Assembly: GCA_937952245.1 (NCBI GenBank)
Contig: CALFYS010000035.1
Coordinates: forward strand, 1 to 11,357
Length of the DNA: 11,357 nucleotides
From: an uncultured Alphaproteobacteria bacterium
GTDB taxonomy: Bacteria; Pseudomonadota; Alphaproteobacteria; Puniceispirillales; UBA1172
Direction of reading: 5' to 3'
Below, piece by piece: positions 1 through 8,077 of the stretch. The position numbers were made by a program, and so were the translations under genes. The stretch's first letter is position 1, and every line of letters begins with the position of its first letter. The notes under the pieces are model-generated. The model saw only the letters and a list, made by a program, of their open reading frames with translations, made no database searches and had not been told where the DNA came from.

Positions 1-37
1 CAGCCTGCCCAAGGGGTTACGTCTTTTTAATCGCTGC

Positions 38-66
38 AAAAAACCGCCTCAAATTGAAGGCGGCTT
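38..66 (-). terminator. Rho-independent terminator, minus strand
   Basis: Reading the minus strand, a GC-rich stem (CCGCCT at 63-58 paired with AGGCGG at 49-44) encloses an 8-nt loop and is followed at once by six T residues (43-38). The plus strand has no T tract after the stem, so the terminator acts leftward. It lies just beyond the tRNA-fMet 3' fragment, where the terminator of a tRNA-fMet gene would sit. No convincing terminator lies between the aminotransferase stop and this point, so it may now also end the four-gene operon. The hairpin is seen directly; its current use is inferred. Confidence 0.75.
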
Positions 67-90
67 ATGAAATTATTAAAGGAAAGATTG

Positions 91-123
<33 letters not shown>

Positions 124-184
124 AACCGCTGATCAGCCTTGCATTTTTAGCGAAACCCTAAACATGGAGCAATATATCAGAACC

Positions 185-235
185 GTGTCACCACACTATC
201 ACCACAGATATTGCAAAAGGGTGATGTGTCACACC
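185..235. repeat. Cluster of short TCACCACA / GTGTCAC repeats
   Basis: The 8-mer TCACCACA occurs at 188-195 and again at 199-206, 11 bp apart, so on the same face of the helix. GTGTCAC occurs at 185-191 and 226-232, the second overlapping a GTGA-N4-TCAC inverted pair at 221-232. The cluster lies in the non-coding stretch between the tRNA-fMet fragment and the aminotransferase stop. It could be recombinase arm-type sites or a protein-binding site, but short repeats like this can also arise by chance. Nothing else is recognisable in 124-262. Confidence 0.35.
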
Positions 236-262
236 AAAATTAATAATGATAAATGGACCTCT

Positions 263-1573
263 TTAACTTAAAGAAGAAAACGCCTGATCAAGACCTTCGG
301 CAACCTTTTCAACATCATCAAGGCTAAGACACATGGGGGGTACCATTCTTAAGACAGATTGAGTTGGTCCTGATTTGGATAGGATCAATCCAAAGTCACG
401 GCATTTTTCAAAAACCGCGGCGGTGGTTTCCTTATCAGGTTCTTTTGTTTTTCTGTCTTTAACCATTTCAATGGCGAGCATCAATCCTTTGCCACGAACA
501 TCACCAATGGCTTGGTGTTTATCCTTAAGGTCAAGCAAGCGGTCATACAACGCCCCACCAACAATTTTGGCATTTTGCTGAACCTGATCGGTTTTGATCA
601 CCTCAAGCACCGCGCGACCCGCCGCGCAACTGGTTGGATTAGCGCCATAGGTATGGAACATAAATTTTTCAGCCATAGGTGCGGCGATCTTTTTATGGGT
701 GACCACCGCCCCTAAGGGGAAGCCATTCCCAATCCCTTTGGCCATGACAATAATATCCGGAACAACGCCATCGGCTTCAAACCCCCACATATGGTCACCT
801 GTGCGGCCAAAGCCAGCCTGCACTTCATCCGCGATAAAAAGCCCGCCCGCGGCACGGACACGTTCGGCCGCTCCGCTTAAATATCCTTTGGGCATGGCGA
901 TAATACCGCCGTAACCTTGGACGGATTCAACAATCATTCCCGCAATACGGCCTTCGGTGGCTGAACTGATGGTTCGTTCGATTTCATCCAAATATGGCGC
1001 GGCGCCAGCGTTCTCCCCGAAGATACCGCGATATTGATTGGGATCAGGAACAAAAGCCACATGGCCGGGCATACCAGGGTGACGCCAACTGGCAATCCCT
1101 GTGACGGATTGAGCGGCGGCGGTGGGGCCATGATACCCTGTCCGCAACGCCAATAAATCCAGATGACCGGTATAGGTGCGGGCAATAGTCATGGCCAAAT
1201 CAACCGCTTCCGCCCCTGAGTTGGTGAAATGGACAACCCATTCATGACCTTGCGGTAAGGTTGCGGATAATTCTTCAGCCAAATGCGCTGGCACAGGATG
1301 ATAGAACATGGTGGTGCAATGCGTCAGCTCAGCCGCTTGTTCTTGGGCAGCCGCCACAACCTTGGGGTGAGAATGCCCCACGGAAATGCAAACATTCATC
1401 CCCAAAAGATCAATATATTGCCTGTCTTCAGCGTCATAGAGATATTGCATGGACCCTTTTTTGAAAACCATCGGGTCTTTGAAAGGAACAAATTTATGTT
1501 GAGACGCGGCGTAATATTGATCCCGTCTGGCGGCGGTAGCATCAATCGCCCAATCTGTTTTTAATCCTGTCAT
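263..1573 (-). CDS. Class III PLP aminotransferase, alanine-glyoxylate type (AGXT2-like)
   Basis: This 436-residue protein has the length and fold signature of class III (fold type I) aminotransferases. Visible motifs are NSGAEA at 118-123, an acidic residue in ESVQG (Glu216), the cofactor aspartate in ADEVQAGFGRTG (Asp249) and the Schiff-base lysine in AKG (Lys279). The overall pattern fits the alanine-glyoxylate/AGXT2-like group better than ornithine or 4-aminobutyrate aminotransferases, though substrate cannot be fixed by eye. It is the last gene of the minus-strand operon, 23 bp after the dimethylglycine-dehydrogenase-like gene. A strong GAGGAGGAG ribosome site just before ATG supports the start. 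In context it may interconvert glycine/glyoxylate and pyruvate/alanine after sarcosine has been demethylated (inference). A taurine- or beta-alanine-pyruvate type activity is an alternative. Confidence 0.93.
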   Translation of the reverse strand: MTGLKTDWAIDATAARRDQYYAASQHKFVPFKDPMVFKKGSMQYLYDAEDRQYIDLLGMNVCISVGHSHPKVVAAAQEQAAELTHCTTMFYHPVPAHLAEELSATLPQGHEWVVHFTNSGAEAVDLAMTIARTYTGHLDLLALRTGYHGPTAAAQSVTGIASWRHPGMPGHVAFVPDPNQYRGIFGENAGAAPYLDEIERTISSATEGRIAGMIVESVQGYGGIIAMPKGYLSGAAERVRAAGGLFIADEVQAGFGRTGDHMWGFEADGVVPDIIVMAKGIGNGFPLGAVVTHKKIAAPMAEKFMFHTYGANPTSCAAGRAVLEVIKTDQVQQNAKIVGGALYDRLLDLKDKHQAIGDVRGKGLMLAIEMVKDRKTKEPDKETTAAVFEKCRDFGLILSKSGPTQSVLRMVPPMCLSLDDVEKVAEGLDQAFSSLS

Positions 1574-1596
1574 TATCTCCTCCTCTTATCTTTTTA

Positions 1597-4032
1597 TTAG
1601 GATTTTAAGCGCACATTTTTAGGGTCAAAGGGAACCTCATCAAGGATGGTGGCTTGATACCGTTTATTCAGGATTCGGATTTCCAATGGTGGTCCTTCGC
1701 CCGCGTCCGCTTTTATTGCTTTTTCAGGGTCGGACAAATAAGCCAATGCCAATGTCTTTTGGCTTCGATGGCCATACCCCCCTGACGTTACCACCCCCAC
1801 AGGTTCATCCCCGACATAAAGACTATGGGCATAAAACGGGTCTTGTTGATCGCTTTCAATCGACAGTAATTTCATTTGCCAGCGGCCAGATTGTTGCAAG
1901 CGGTCTTCAAGGGCGGAACGACCAAGGAAATCTCGCCCTTCTGTTTTGCAAAATACCGATAACCCTGTTTCGACCAGATCACGTTCCGTGGTCAGATCAC
2001 TGCCCCAAGCCCTATAGCCTTTTTCGAGTCGCATGCTATTGGCGGCATATGCGCCATAATAACCCATGCCAAAAGCTTTCCCCGCTTCTTCCAATGCATC
2101 AAATAGCGGAGGCAAATCTGCCATTTTGGCATGGAGTTCATACCCAAGCTCACCCACATAGGAAACACGAAGAATCTTGACATCCACCCCCGCCAATGTT
2201 GTTTCAACACAATGAAGCCATGGCAATGACGACACCCAATCATCGGATGTTAAAGATTGCAGAATATCTCGTGATCGAGGTCCCATCAGCCCAATAGCGC
2301 CCATGCTTTCTGAAGAATTCGTGACCGTGACATCCAATCCCTTGGCATGGTCAACCAAAACATCAGCGTCAATCTCTTCAGCGGCGGCGGCGCTGGTTAA
2401 AAGGGCATGATCTTCCCCAAACCGCGCCACGGTAAATTCAGATGATACGGTTCCCTTGGAATTTGATGTATGGATCAAACCAATGCGGTTACTTTTTGGT
2501 GGAGTGTTCGCCCCCAATGTTTCCAGAAAAAGGCCGGTATCTTTTCCTATGACCTCAAAACAGGAAAACACCGATAAATCGGCAAGCCCTGCTTTGGTGG
2601 TGGTCACGTCAACTTCACGTGCGACCGCATGAAACCATGTGTTGCGTTGGAACGTGTCAATCGCGTCTTGATCTTCGTTGCTTTTAAACCAATTTGGCCT
2701 TTCCCAGCCATGGGCAAAACCCATCACAGCACCGCGCGCAACCATACGATCATGCAAAGAAGACAGCCTTAGGTTTCGCCCCGCGGGGCGTTCTTCAAAT
2801 GGATAATGAATCCCAAATTGCAGCCCAAAACATTCAATAGCTTTGTCTTCGCGATAGCGGCGATCCGCCCAAGACCCAAACCGCCTGCTATCAATCGCCA
2901 GCGCATCCATGGGGGGCGTGCCATGGGTCATCCAATGGGCAAGGAATTTCCCCGCCCCGCCACCTTCCATCACGCCCATGCTAGACCCTGTCAGCAGCCA
3001 AGCGTTTTCGATCCCATGGGCGGGGCCAATCAGTGGATTGGCATCAGGGGTAAAGGTGATGGGGCCGTTGATCACGGTTTTCACCCCGCCGTCACCCAAG
3101 GCTGGTATTCTTGCCATCGCCGCTTCAATAATATGTTCAACAGCATCAAGATCAGGCGGCATCAAATCCGCGCCAAATTCTGGCGGCACGCCATCAACAG
3201 ACCATGTTTTGGCATCTTTTTCATAGGGCCCTAGAATCAAACCATCACGTTCTTGGCGGACATACCAGCTTTCTTCGGGGTCACGAATAATTGGCAATTC
3301 TGGGGCGCCTGATTTGATACGGTCAGCCACAACCGGCACGGTATCAGTCACTAGATATTGGTGAAGCACCGGAACCGATGGGATATTAAGCCCCATCATT
3401 TTGCCAATCTCCCAACCCCAAGTCCCCGCGGCGTTGATGATATGCTTGGCCTTAATCACATTTTTTTCTGTTCGCACAATCCAATGATCGCGTGCATATT
3501 CAATTTCAACCACAGGGTTATAGCGCATGATCACCGCCCCTCTTGAGGAGGCAATACTGGCCATGGCGTTGGTCACCAGTGATGGATCCACATGACCATC
3601 ATCAGGTTCATAAATGCCGCCAATCAACTCATCAAGCTGCGTCAGCGGATGCAGTTCAGCAATATCATCCGGCGTCAGCAAACGAAGGGGATAGCCTGTA
3701 AAGTCGGACAGTCCCGCAACATGGGCAAATTCATCCATCCGGTCAGGCTGGCGCGTGATGCGCATCGCCCCTGACGGATGGAAACCACAATCATGGCCTG
3801 TTTCTTGGGGCAATATATCTCGATAAAGGCGCACCGATGTTGCCCTTAATTCCTGCACGGTCGGGTTATGCGCGTAATGAGTGCACAGCCCCGCCGCGTG
3901 CCATGTTGAGCCATGGGTCAGGTCATTTTTTTCCGTGAGAACAACATCACGCCATCCCATTTCAGTCAGATGATAGGCTAAAGAGACGCCCATCACCCCA
4001 CCGCCAATAATCAATGCAGACGCATCTGTCAT
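1597..4032 (-). CDS. FAD/GcvT-fusion amine dehydrogenase, dimethylglycine-dehydrogenase-like
   Basis: This 811-residue protein has an N-terminal DAO-type FAD domain (about 5-370) with the dinucleotide motif GGGVMG at 10-15, a short linker domain (about 380-435), and a C-terminal folate-binding GcvT-like half (about 435-800) with YVGELGYE at 625-632. His45 in STWHAAG matches the histidine that carries covalent FAD in mitochondrial dimethylglycine and sarcosine dehydrogenases. In the folate site the usual GG-x-x-x-D pattern is GTVSSEFT (527-534), with Glu532 where GcvT has aspartate. As I recall, human dimethylglycine dehydrogenase also has Glu there, which favours that activity: dimethylglycine to sarcosine plus methylene-THF. 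The start ATG overlaps the upstream stop as ATGA (4-nt overlap), with AAGGA seven bases before it, so translation is probably coupled. Exact substrate is inferred. Confidence 0.93.
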   Translation of the reverse strand: MTDASALIIGGGVMGVSLAYHLTEMGWRDVVLTEKNDLTHGSTWHAAGLCTHYAHNPTVQELRATSVRLYRDILPQETGHDCGFHPSGAMRITRQPDRMDEFAHVAGLSDFTGYPLRLLTPDDIAELHPLTQLDELIGGIYEPDDGHVDPSLVTNAMASIASSRGAVIMRYNPVVEIEYARDHWIVRTEKNVIKAKHIINAAGTWGWEIGKMMGLNIPSVPVLHQYLVTDTVPVVADRIKSGAPELPIIRDPEESWYVRQERDGLILGPYEKDAKTWSVDGVPPEFGADLMPPDLDAVEHIIEAAMARIPALGDGGVKTVINGPITFTPDANPLIGPAHGIENAWLLTGSSMGVMEGGGAGKFLAHWMTHGTPPMDALAIDSRRFGSWADRRYREDKAIECFGLQFGIHYPFEERPAGRNLRLSSLHDRMVARGAVMGFAHGWERPNWFKSNEDQDAIDTFQRNTWFHAVAREVDVTTTKAGLADLSVFSCFEVIGKDTGLFLETLGANTPPKSNRIGLIHTSNSKGTVSSEFTVARFGEDHALLTSAAAAEEIDADVLVDHAKGLDVTVTNSSESMGAIGLMGPRSRDILQSLTSDDWVSSLPWLHCVETTLAGVDVKILRVSYVGELGYELHAKMADLPPLFDALEEAGKAFGMGYYGAYAANSMRLEKGYRAWGSDLTTERDLVETGLSVFCKTEGRDFLGRSALEDRLQQSGRWQMKLLSIESDQQDPFYAHSLYVGDEPVGVVTSGGYGHRSQKTLALAYLSDPEKAIKADAGEGPPLEIRILNKRYQATILDEVPFDPKNVRLKS

Positions 4033-6425
4033 GACCGCATCCTTTGCTGTTTTGGATCAAAAGCAGGTTTACCCCTTGCCACGGCAGGATAACGTTTTCC
4101 GGCCACGTCAACATGGAACTGGCGTTCAGAAAGCGGTTTGCCGGACACCTCCACATAAGCAAAAGCCAAATGCAGACCTGTTCTAGGGCCATATCCCCCT
4201 GATGTTGTAAAGCCAATGACACGGCCATCTTCCAGCACAGGTTCATCGTGCAGCAATAACGGCTCCCCCTTCACTTCAAGCATAATCAATTGATTCTTGA
4301 GCCCCTCTTGACGTTGCGCCAGCAAGGCCGATTTGCCCACAAACTGTTTGTCCCAATTAATCGCAAAACCAAGGCCAGCCTCAAGCGGGGTGATTTTAGG
4401 GCCAACATCATGCCCCCAATGCACAAACCCTTTTTCCAATCGGCAGCCATCAATCGCGTAAAGCCCCATGGATTTTGCCCCTTTGTTGCGCAGACAAGCA
4501 TGAACCTGAGGCGCGTCCTCCATAGGCATTTCCAATTCCCAGCCAAGCTCACCAACAAAGCTTAATCTGGTGGCAATACAGGTGATGCCATTAATCGCAA
4601 TCATTGTGACTTGGCCAAAACCTGTATCCGTCCACGCAGGGTCCAACTCTTGCAAGATCGAACGGCTTGCCGCCCCCATCAGGCCGATCACCGCAAAATC
4701 TTCTGTCACGTCTTTGAAGGTGACCTCACCTTTAAGATGCCGCCGCAACCATCCTCGATCACGCCATCTTGTGCCCGCGCCGGAGGTTATTCTAAAATGC
4801 CCTTTGGCGCGTTCAACAATGGTGACATCAGCTTCGATCCCGCCTTGGTCGTTCAGCAATGGGGTATAGATCGCGCTGCCCATGGGACGGTTAAGATTGG
4901 CGCTGGCCAGATGATCAAGGGCGGCAAAAGCATCCTTTCCTGAAACATCGAATTTCCCGAAAGGGCTTAGCTCCAATAACACCGCGCCTTTTTCCATGAT
5001 GGCGGCTTCACGTTCGGTGATCGGCCACCATGGTTGCGGGCCGGTGGCATAGGGCAAGTGTTGTTCATCCGCATGAGCCGCAAACCACAAAGGCCGTTCC
5101 CATGATGCCGTTACGCCAAAATGCGCGCCATCAGCCGCCCATTGATCATAAAGAGAGCTTCGCCTTAAATCACGACCATAACGCGGTTGTTTATACGGCC
5201 AATGCATATCCATCAAGGCAGATACCGCTTCCCCCATGCGGTCTTGCATATGTTGATCATCAGCGGCAAGCGGATCAACCCGCGCCACATCAACTTCCCA
5301 AGCGTCTTCTTGAGGCGCGCCATCAACAATCCATTCCGCAAGCGTCTTGCCAACCCCAGCCGATGACATGATCCCAAGGGAGTTCATCCCCGCGGCAACA
5401 TAAAGCCCATCTTGGTCAGGCGCGGCCCCGATTAATGGCTTTGTATCATGGGTGAAACTTTCAGGACCGTTCATGTAAAATTGAATACCAACATCGGCAA
5501 GCGACGGGATCAACGCCAAAGCCTTTTCCATATAGGGGGTAAACCAATCCCAGTTTTCGGCCATCTCCAGAAAAGGCGTGTCGCCTTGTGGGCCAAAAGC
5601 ATCCCAACAAGTCGCATCCGGTTCAAACACGCCGATCAGCAATTTTCCGGCATCCCCTTTGATGTAATAATTATGGTCAAGGTCTCTTAAGACAGGAAAA
5701 TCTCTAAATTCGTCCTTAGGTTCGGTGACGATATACATATGCTCAACAGGCTGGAGCGGTAATTTTAATCCAGCTGTTTCCGCCAGTGGTTTTGACCACG
5801 CCCCGGTGGCCAGCACCACCGCCCCTGATTTAATCTGCTGACCATTGGCAAGCTCAACACCCGTGACGCGATCCCCTGATTTAATCAGCCGCTGAACCCC
5901 CATGCCTTCGTTGATCTCAACGTCCATTTGCTTGGCGGCTTTCGCATAAGCCATGCACAAATCAACCGGATTGACGCTGCCATCTTCGGGCACCGACATG
6001 GTTAATGAAATGCCGCTTGTATCAAGACATGGTAATGCTGATAAAAGGGTCTGGTTATCAATCATTTCAGGATGAAGACCTTGATGCCGCCCAACAGCCG
6101 CAATCCGATGCAATTCATCATGGCGGTCTTCTTGCCGTGCCAGCCAATAACCGCCTGTTTTGCGATAGCCTGTATCTTGACCGGTTTCTTCTTTTAATTG
6201 CGGAAATAGTGTTGTGGCGTAACTCGCCAGTGTTGTCATATTTGGTGTTGCCCTTAAAGGGCCGACAATGCCAGCGGCGTGCCAACTGGTGCCTGAGGTT
6301 AATTGATTGCGCTCCAGCAAAAGAATGTTACCCGCATCCCGATGCGCCAAATGATACGCTGTGCTCAGCCCAATCGCCCCACCGCCAATGACAATCACAT
6401 CATAACAATCAGAAGAAATCGGCAT
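4029..6425 (-). CDS. FAD/GcvT-fusion amine dehydrogenase, sarcosine-dehydrogenase-like
   Basis: This 798-residue protein has the same layout as its downstream neighbour but is clearly diverged from it. It has a DAO-type FAD domain (GGGAIG at 14-19; predicted covalent-FAD His49 in TSWHAAG), a linker domain near 375-430, and a GcvT-like half with the canonical folate motif GGIEADVT (528-535, Asp533) and FVGELGWE (623-630). The intact aspartate and the segment AIDGCRLEKG resemble sarcosine dehydrogenase, so sarcosine to glycine plus methylene-THF is the best guess. The frame is open up to an ATG at 6476, but I prefer the ATG at 6425: it has GAGG nine bases upstream and leaves only two residues before the FAD fold's usual start. 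That start lies inside the end of the MttB-like gene (17-nt overlap). The gene may use related N-methyl amines instead. Confidence 0.93.
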   Translation of the reverse strand: MPISSDCYDVIVIGGGAIGLSTAYHLAHRDAGNILLLERNQLTSGTSWHAAGIVGPLRATPNMTTLASYATTLFPQLKEETGQDTGYRKTGGYWLARQEDRHDELHRIAAVGRHQGLHPEMIDNQTLLSALPCLDTSGISLTMSVPEDGSVNPVDLCMAYAKAAKQMDVEINEGMGVQRLIKSGDRVTGVELANGQQIKSGAVVLATGAWSKPLAETAGLKLPLQPVEHMYIVTEPKDEFRDFPVLRDLDHNYYIKGDAGKLLIGVFEPDATCWDAFGPQGDTPFLEMAENWDWFTPYMEKALALIPSLADVGIQFYMNGPESFTHDTKPLIGAAPDQDGLYVAAGMNSLGIMSSAGVGKTLAEWIVDGAPQEDAWEVDVARVDPLAADDQHMQDRMGEAVSALMDMHWPYKQPRYGRDLRRSSLYDQWAADGAHFGVTASWERPLWFAAHADEQHLPYATGPQPWWPITEREAAIMEKGAVLLELSPFGKFDVSGKDAFAALDHLASANLNRPMGSAIYTPLLNDQGGIEADVTIVERAKGHFRITSGAGTRWRDRGWLRRHLKGEVTFKDVTEDFAVIGLMGAASRSILQELDPAWTDTGFGQVTMIAINGITCIATRLSFVGELGWELEMPMEDAPQVHACLRNKGAKSMGLYAIDGCRLEKGFVHWGHDVGPKITPLEAGLGFAINWDKQFVGKSALLAQRQEGLKNQLIMLEVKGEPLLLHDEPVLEDGRVIGFTTSGGYGPRTGLHLAFAYVEVSGKPLSERQFHVDVAGKRYPAVARGKPAFDPKQQRMRS

Positions 6426-7926
6426 CTGGCATTTCCTCTTTTCGTTGTCGGATATAATCCTGCAAAGCCTCATCAATATCTTGGTCTAACCCAGGGTCTT
6501 GATAATGGTCGAGACGGTCTTTCCAAAGCGCGTTTGCCCTTTGGGTCATATCAAGCTGGCCATCGGCTTGCCATTGTTCATAGGAATTGTTATCGGCCAA
6601 ATCAGGTCTAAAGAGCGCGGTCAGAAAATTCGCCTGGGTATGGTCAGAGCCTAAAAAATGTTGCCCCGGCCCTGTGGCGGCAATGGCATCCATGGCTTGA
6701 GCATTTTCGCTCAGGTCAATGCCTTCAAAAAACCGACACAGCTTGCCGCAAAGATCAGCATCCATCATTGTTTTTTCAAAACTGGTGACAAGCCCGCCTT
6801 CCAGCCAGCCTGTCGCATGATTGATGATATTCGCGCCTGCAAATAAACTCATCATCAGGCCCCATGTGCCTTCTTGTTGCGATTGCGCGTCTGCTGTTTT
6901 TGATGCTGAAAGCGTCCCCACTGTATGAAGCGGAACCCCTAATCGTCTTGCCAATTGCCCAGCGGCCAGCACCATTTGCCCCGCCTCTGGCGTGCCAAAA
7001 GTTGGCGCCCCTGATTGCATGGACATGGTGGAGGCAAAAGACCCCATCAAACAAGGCGCGCCCGGGTTTACCAATTGCACAAGCGTAAGACTTGCCAAAG
7101 CTTCAGCCAAAACTTGCGCCAATGTGCCGGCGATTGTTGTGGGGCTCATGGCGCCTGTTAACGTCCATGGTGTGCAGGCAACAGGCTGGCGTGCCCTAGC
7201 ATAGGTTTTTAACGCCCCTGACATATGGGCATCCATCACCAAAGGCGCGTTTGTGTTCGATACACAATAAAGCGCGGGTGTCTTTTCGATAACATCAGCA
7301 CCAAAGACAATGCGCGCCATATCAATGGCGTGGCCTGCCCGCTCTTCGCCAATAAACGCCCCCATAAACGGTCGATCAGACCAACGAATATGGGCATAAA
7401 GCATATCCAAATGCCGCTTATTGGCGGGCAGGTCAACAGGCTCACAAACCACCCCACCCGAATGATGCAAATAAGGGATGGTATGATGCAATTTCACCAA
7501 ACGAATAAAATCATCATACGTTGCGTATCGGCGACCTTGGTCTTGATCATGAACAAAAGGCGGCCCCCAAGATGGGCAAAGCACCGAAGATTTACCGCCA
7601 ATGGAAACTGACCGTTCAGGATTGCGCGCCAATTGTGTAAATTCAGACGGGGCATTAGCGTTGATGATTTGACGGCAGAACCCCGGCTTAAATCGCACCC
7701 GCTCGCCATCAATATCACACCCGGCTTCGGCAAAAATTTTAATGACTTCAGGGTCGTCCCTGAACTCCATGCCAGTGTCTTGCAGGATACGGTCGGCATT
7801 GGCTTCAATGGTTTGCAACCCTTCTTCTGACAAAACAGGTAAAGGGCCAATATTGCGATTGATATAAGGAGAAGATGGCACAACAGGGCGTGCGCCGGCC
7901 TGCTTTTGTCGATTGCGTCTTGCCAT
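6409..7926 (-). CDS. MttB-family (trimethylamine methyltransferase-like) corrinoid methyltransferase, without pyrrolysine
   Basis: This 505-residue protein belongs to the MttB superfamily, TIM-barrel enzymes that move a methyl group from a quaternary or tertiary amine to a cob(I)alamin protein. Family-like stretches include GGVVCEP near 157-163, the SASKTADAQ segment at 340-348 and GANIINHATGWLEGG at 364-378. The gene is read through without an internal UAG, so it is a non-pyrrolysine member. Characterised non-pyrrolysine members include the glycine betaine methyltransferase MtgB, and two demethylating dehydrogenases downstream fit a betaine-to-dimethylglycine step (inference). The frame is open to an ATG at 8013, but the ATG at 7926 has AGGTGAGG close upstream and begins a basic N-terminus (ARRNRQKQ) common in the family; the 29 extra residues look like untranslated leader. 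It is the first gene of the operon. No corrinoid partner is in the window. Confidence 0.92.
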   Translation of the reverse strand: MARRNRQKQAGARPVVPSSPYINRNIGPLPVLSEEGLQTIEANADRILQDTGMEFRDDPEVIKIFAEAGCDIDGERVRFKPGFCRQIINANAPSEFTQLARNPERSVSIGGKSSVLCPSWGPPFVHDQDQGRRYATYDDFIRLVKLHHTIPYLHHSGGVVCEPVDLPANKRHLDMLYAHIRWSDRPFMGAFIGEERAGHAIDMARIVFGADVIEKTPALYCVSNTNAPLVMDAHMSGALKTYARARQPVACTPWTLTGAMSPTTIAGTLAQVLAEALASLTLVQLVNPGAPCLMGSFASTMSMQSGAPTFGTPEAGQMVLAAGQLARRLGVPLHTVGTLSASKTADAQSQQEGTWGLMMSLFAGANIINHATGWLEGGLVTSFEKTMMDADLCGKLCRFFEGIDLSENAQAMDAIAATGPGQHFLGSDHTQANFLTALFRPDLADNNSYEQWQADGQLDMTQRANALWKDRLDHYQDPGLDQDIDEALQDYIRQRKEEMPDADFF

Positions 7927-7941
7927 GTTAACCTCACCTTC

Positions 7942-7992
7942 AAACAGGCTTGTCGATTTTATAAAAACAATCAAACAAAAAATTGCCTGTTT
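7942..7992. promoter_or_regulatory. Inverted repeat flanking an AT-rich putative promoter of the methylamine operon
   Basis: AAACAGGC (7942-7949) and its exact complement GCCTGTTT (7985-7992) flank 35 bp of very AT-rich DNA (6 G/C). On the minus strand the spacer contains TATAAA (7963-7958), a possible -10 element, about 30 bases before the MttB-like start. No good -35 is visible, so an activator would probably be needed. The arm centres are 43 bp apart, about four helical turns, which would suit a regulator binding both arms. The repeat is seen directly; the promoter and operator roles are inferred. Confidence 0.35.
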
Positions 7993-8046
7993 CCAAAAAG
8001 CTGATCGCCCCATTCTTTGTTCATTAAGCCTTATTCTGTCCTGCCT

Positions 8047-8074
8047 TTGTGAAATTGCTATTTTCGTTTAGGAT
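8047..8074 (+). promoter_or_regulatory. Weak sigma-70-like promoter candidate for the SDR/sulfotransferase pair
   Basis: TTGTGA (8047-8052) and TAGGAT (8069-8074) are separated by 16 bp and resemble -35 and -10 boxes. Transcription from here would begin near 8081, just past the ATG at 8078, which would force translation to begin at the ATG at 8102. The AGGA inside the -10 could instead be the ribosome site for 8078. The two readings exclude each other, so this is only a candidate. Confidence 0.25.
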
Positions 8075-8077
8075 AAA

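Noticed and set aside
221..262. Terminator directly after the aminotransferase gene
   Set aside because: The minus-strand GGTG...CACC pair followed by CTTTT has only four base pairs and no steady T tract.
1686..2180. A 164-codon open frame on the plus strand
   Set aside because: It lies wholly inside the strongly supported dimethylglycine-dehydrogenase-like gene, has no family resemblance and no ribosome site; it is an antisense shadow.
1597..6425. Recent tandem duplication of the two FAD/GcvT genes
   Set aside because: The two proteins share domain order but differ throughout, including in the folate site, so any duplication is ancient.
6409..7926. Pyrrolysine-containing trimethylamine methyltransferase
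   Set aside because: The reading frame has no internal UAG codon and no sign of a split gene; it is a non-pyrrolysine homologue.
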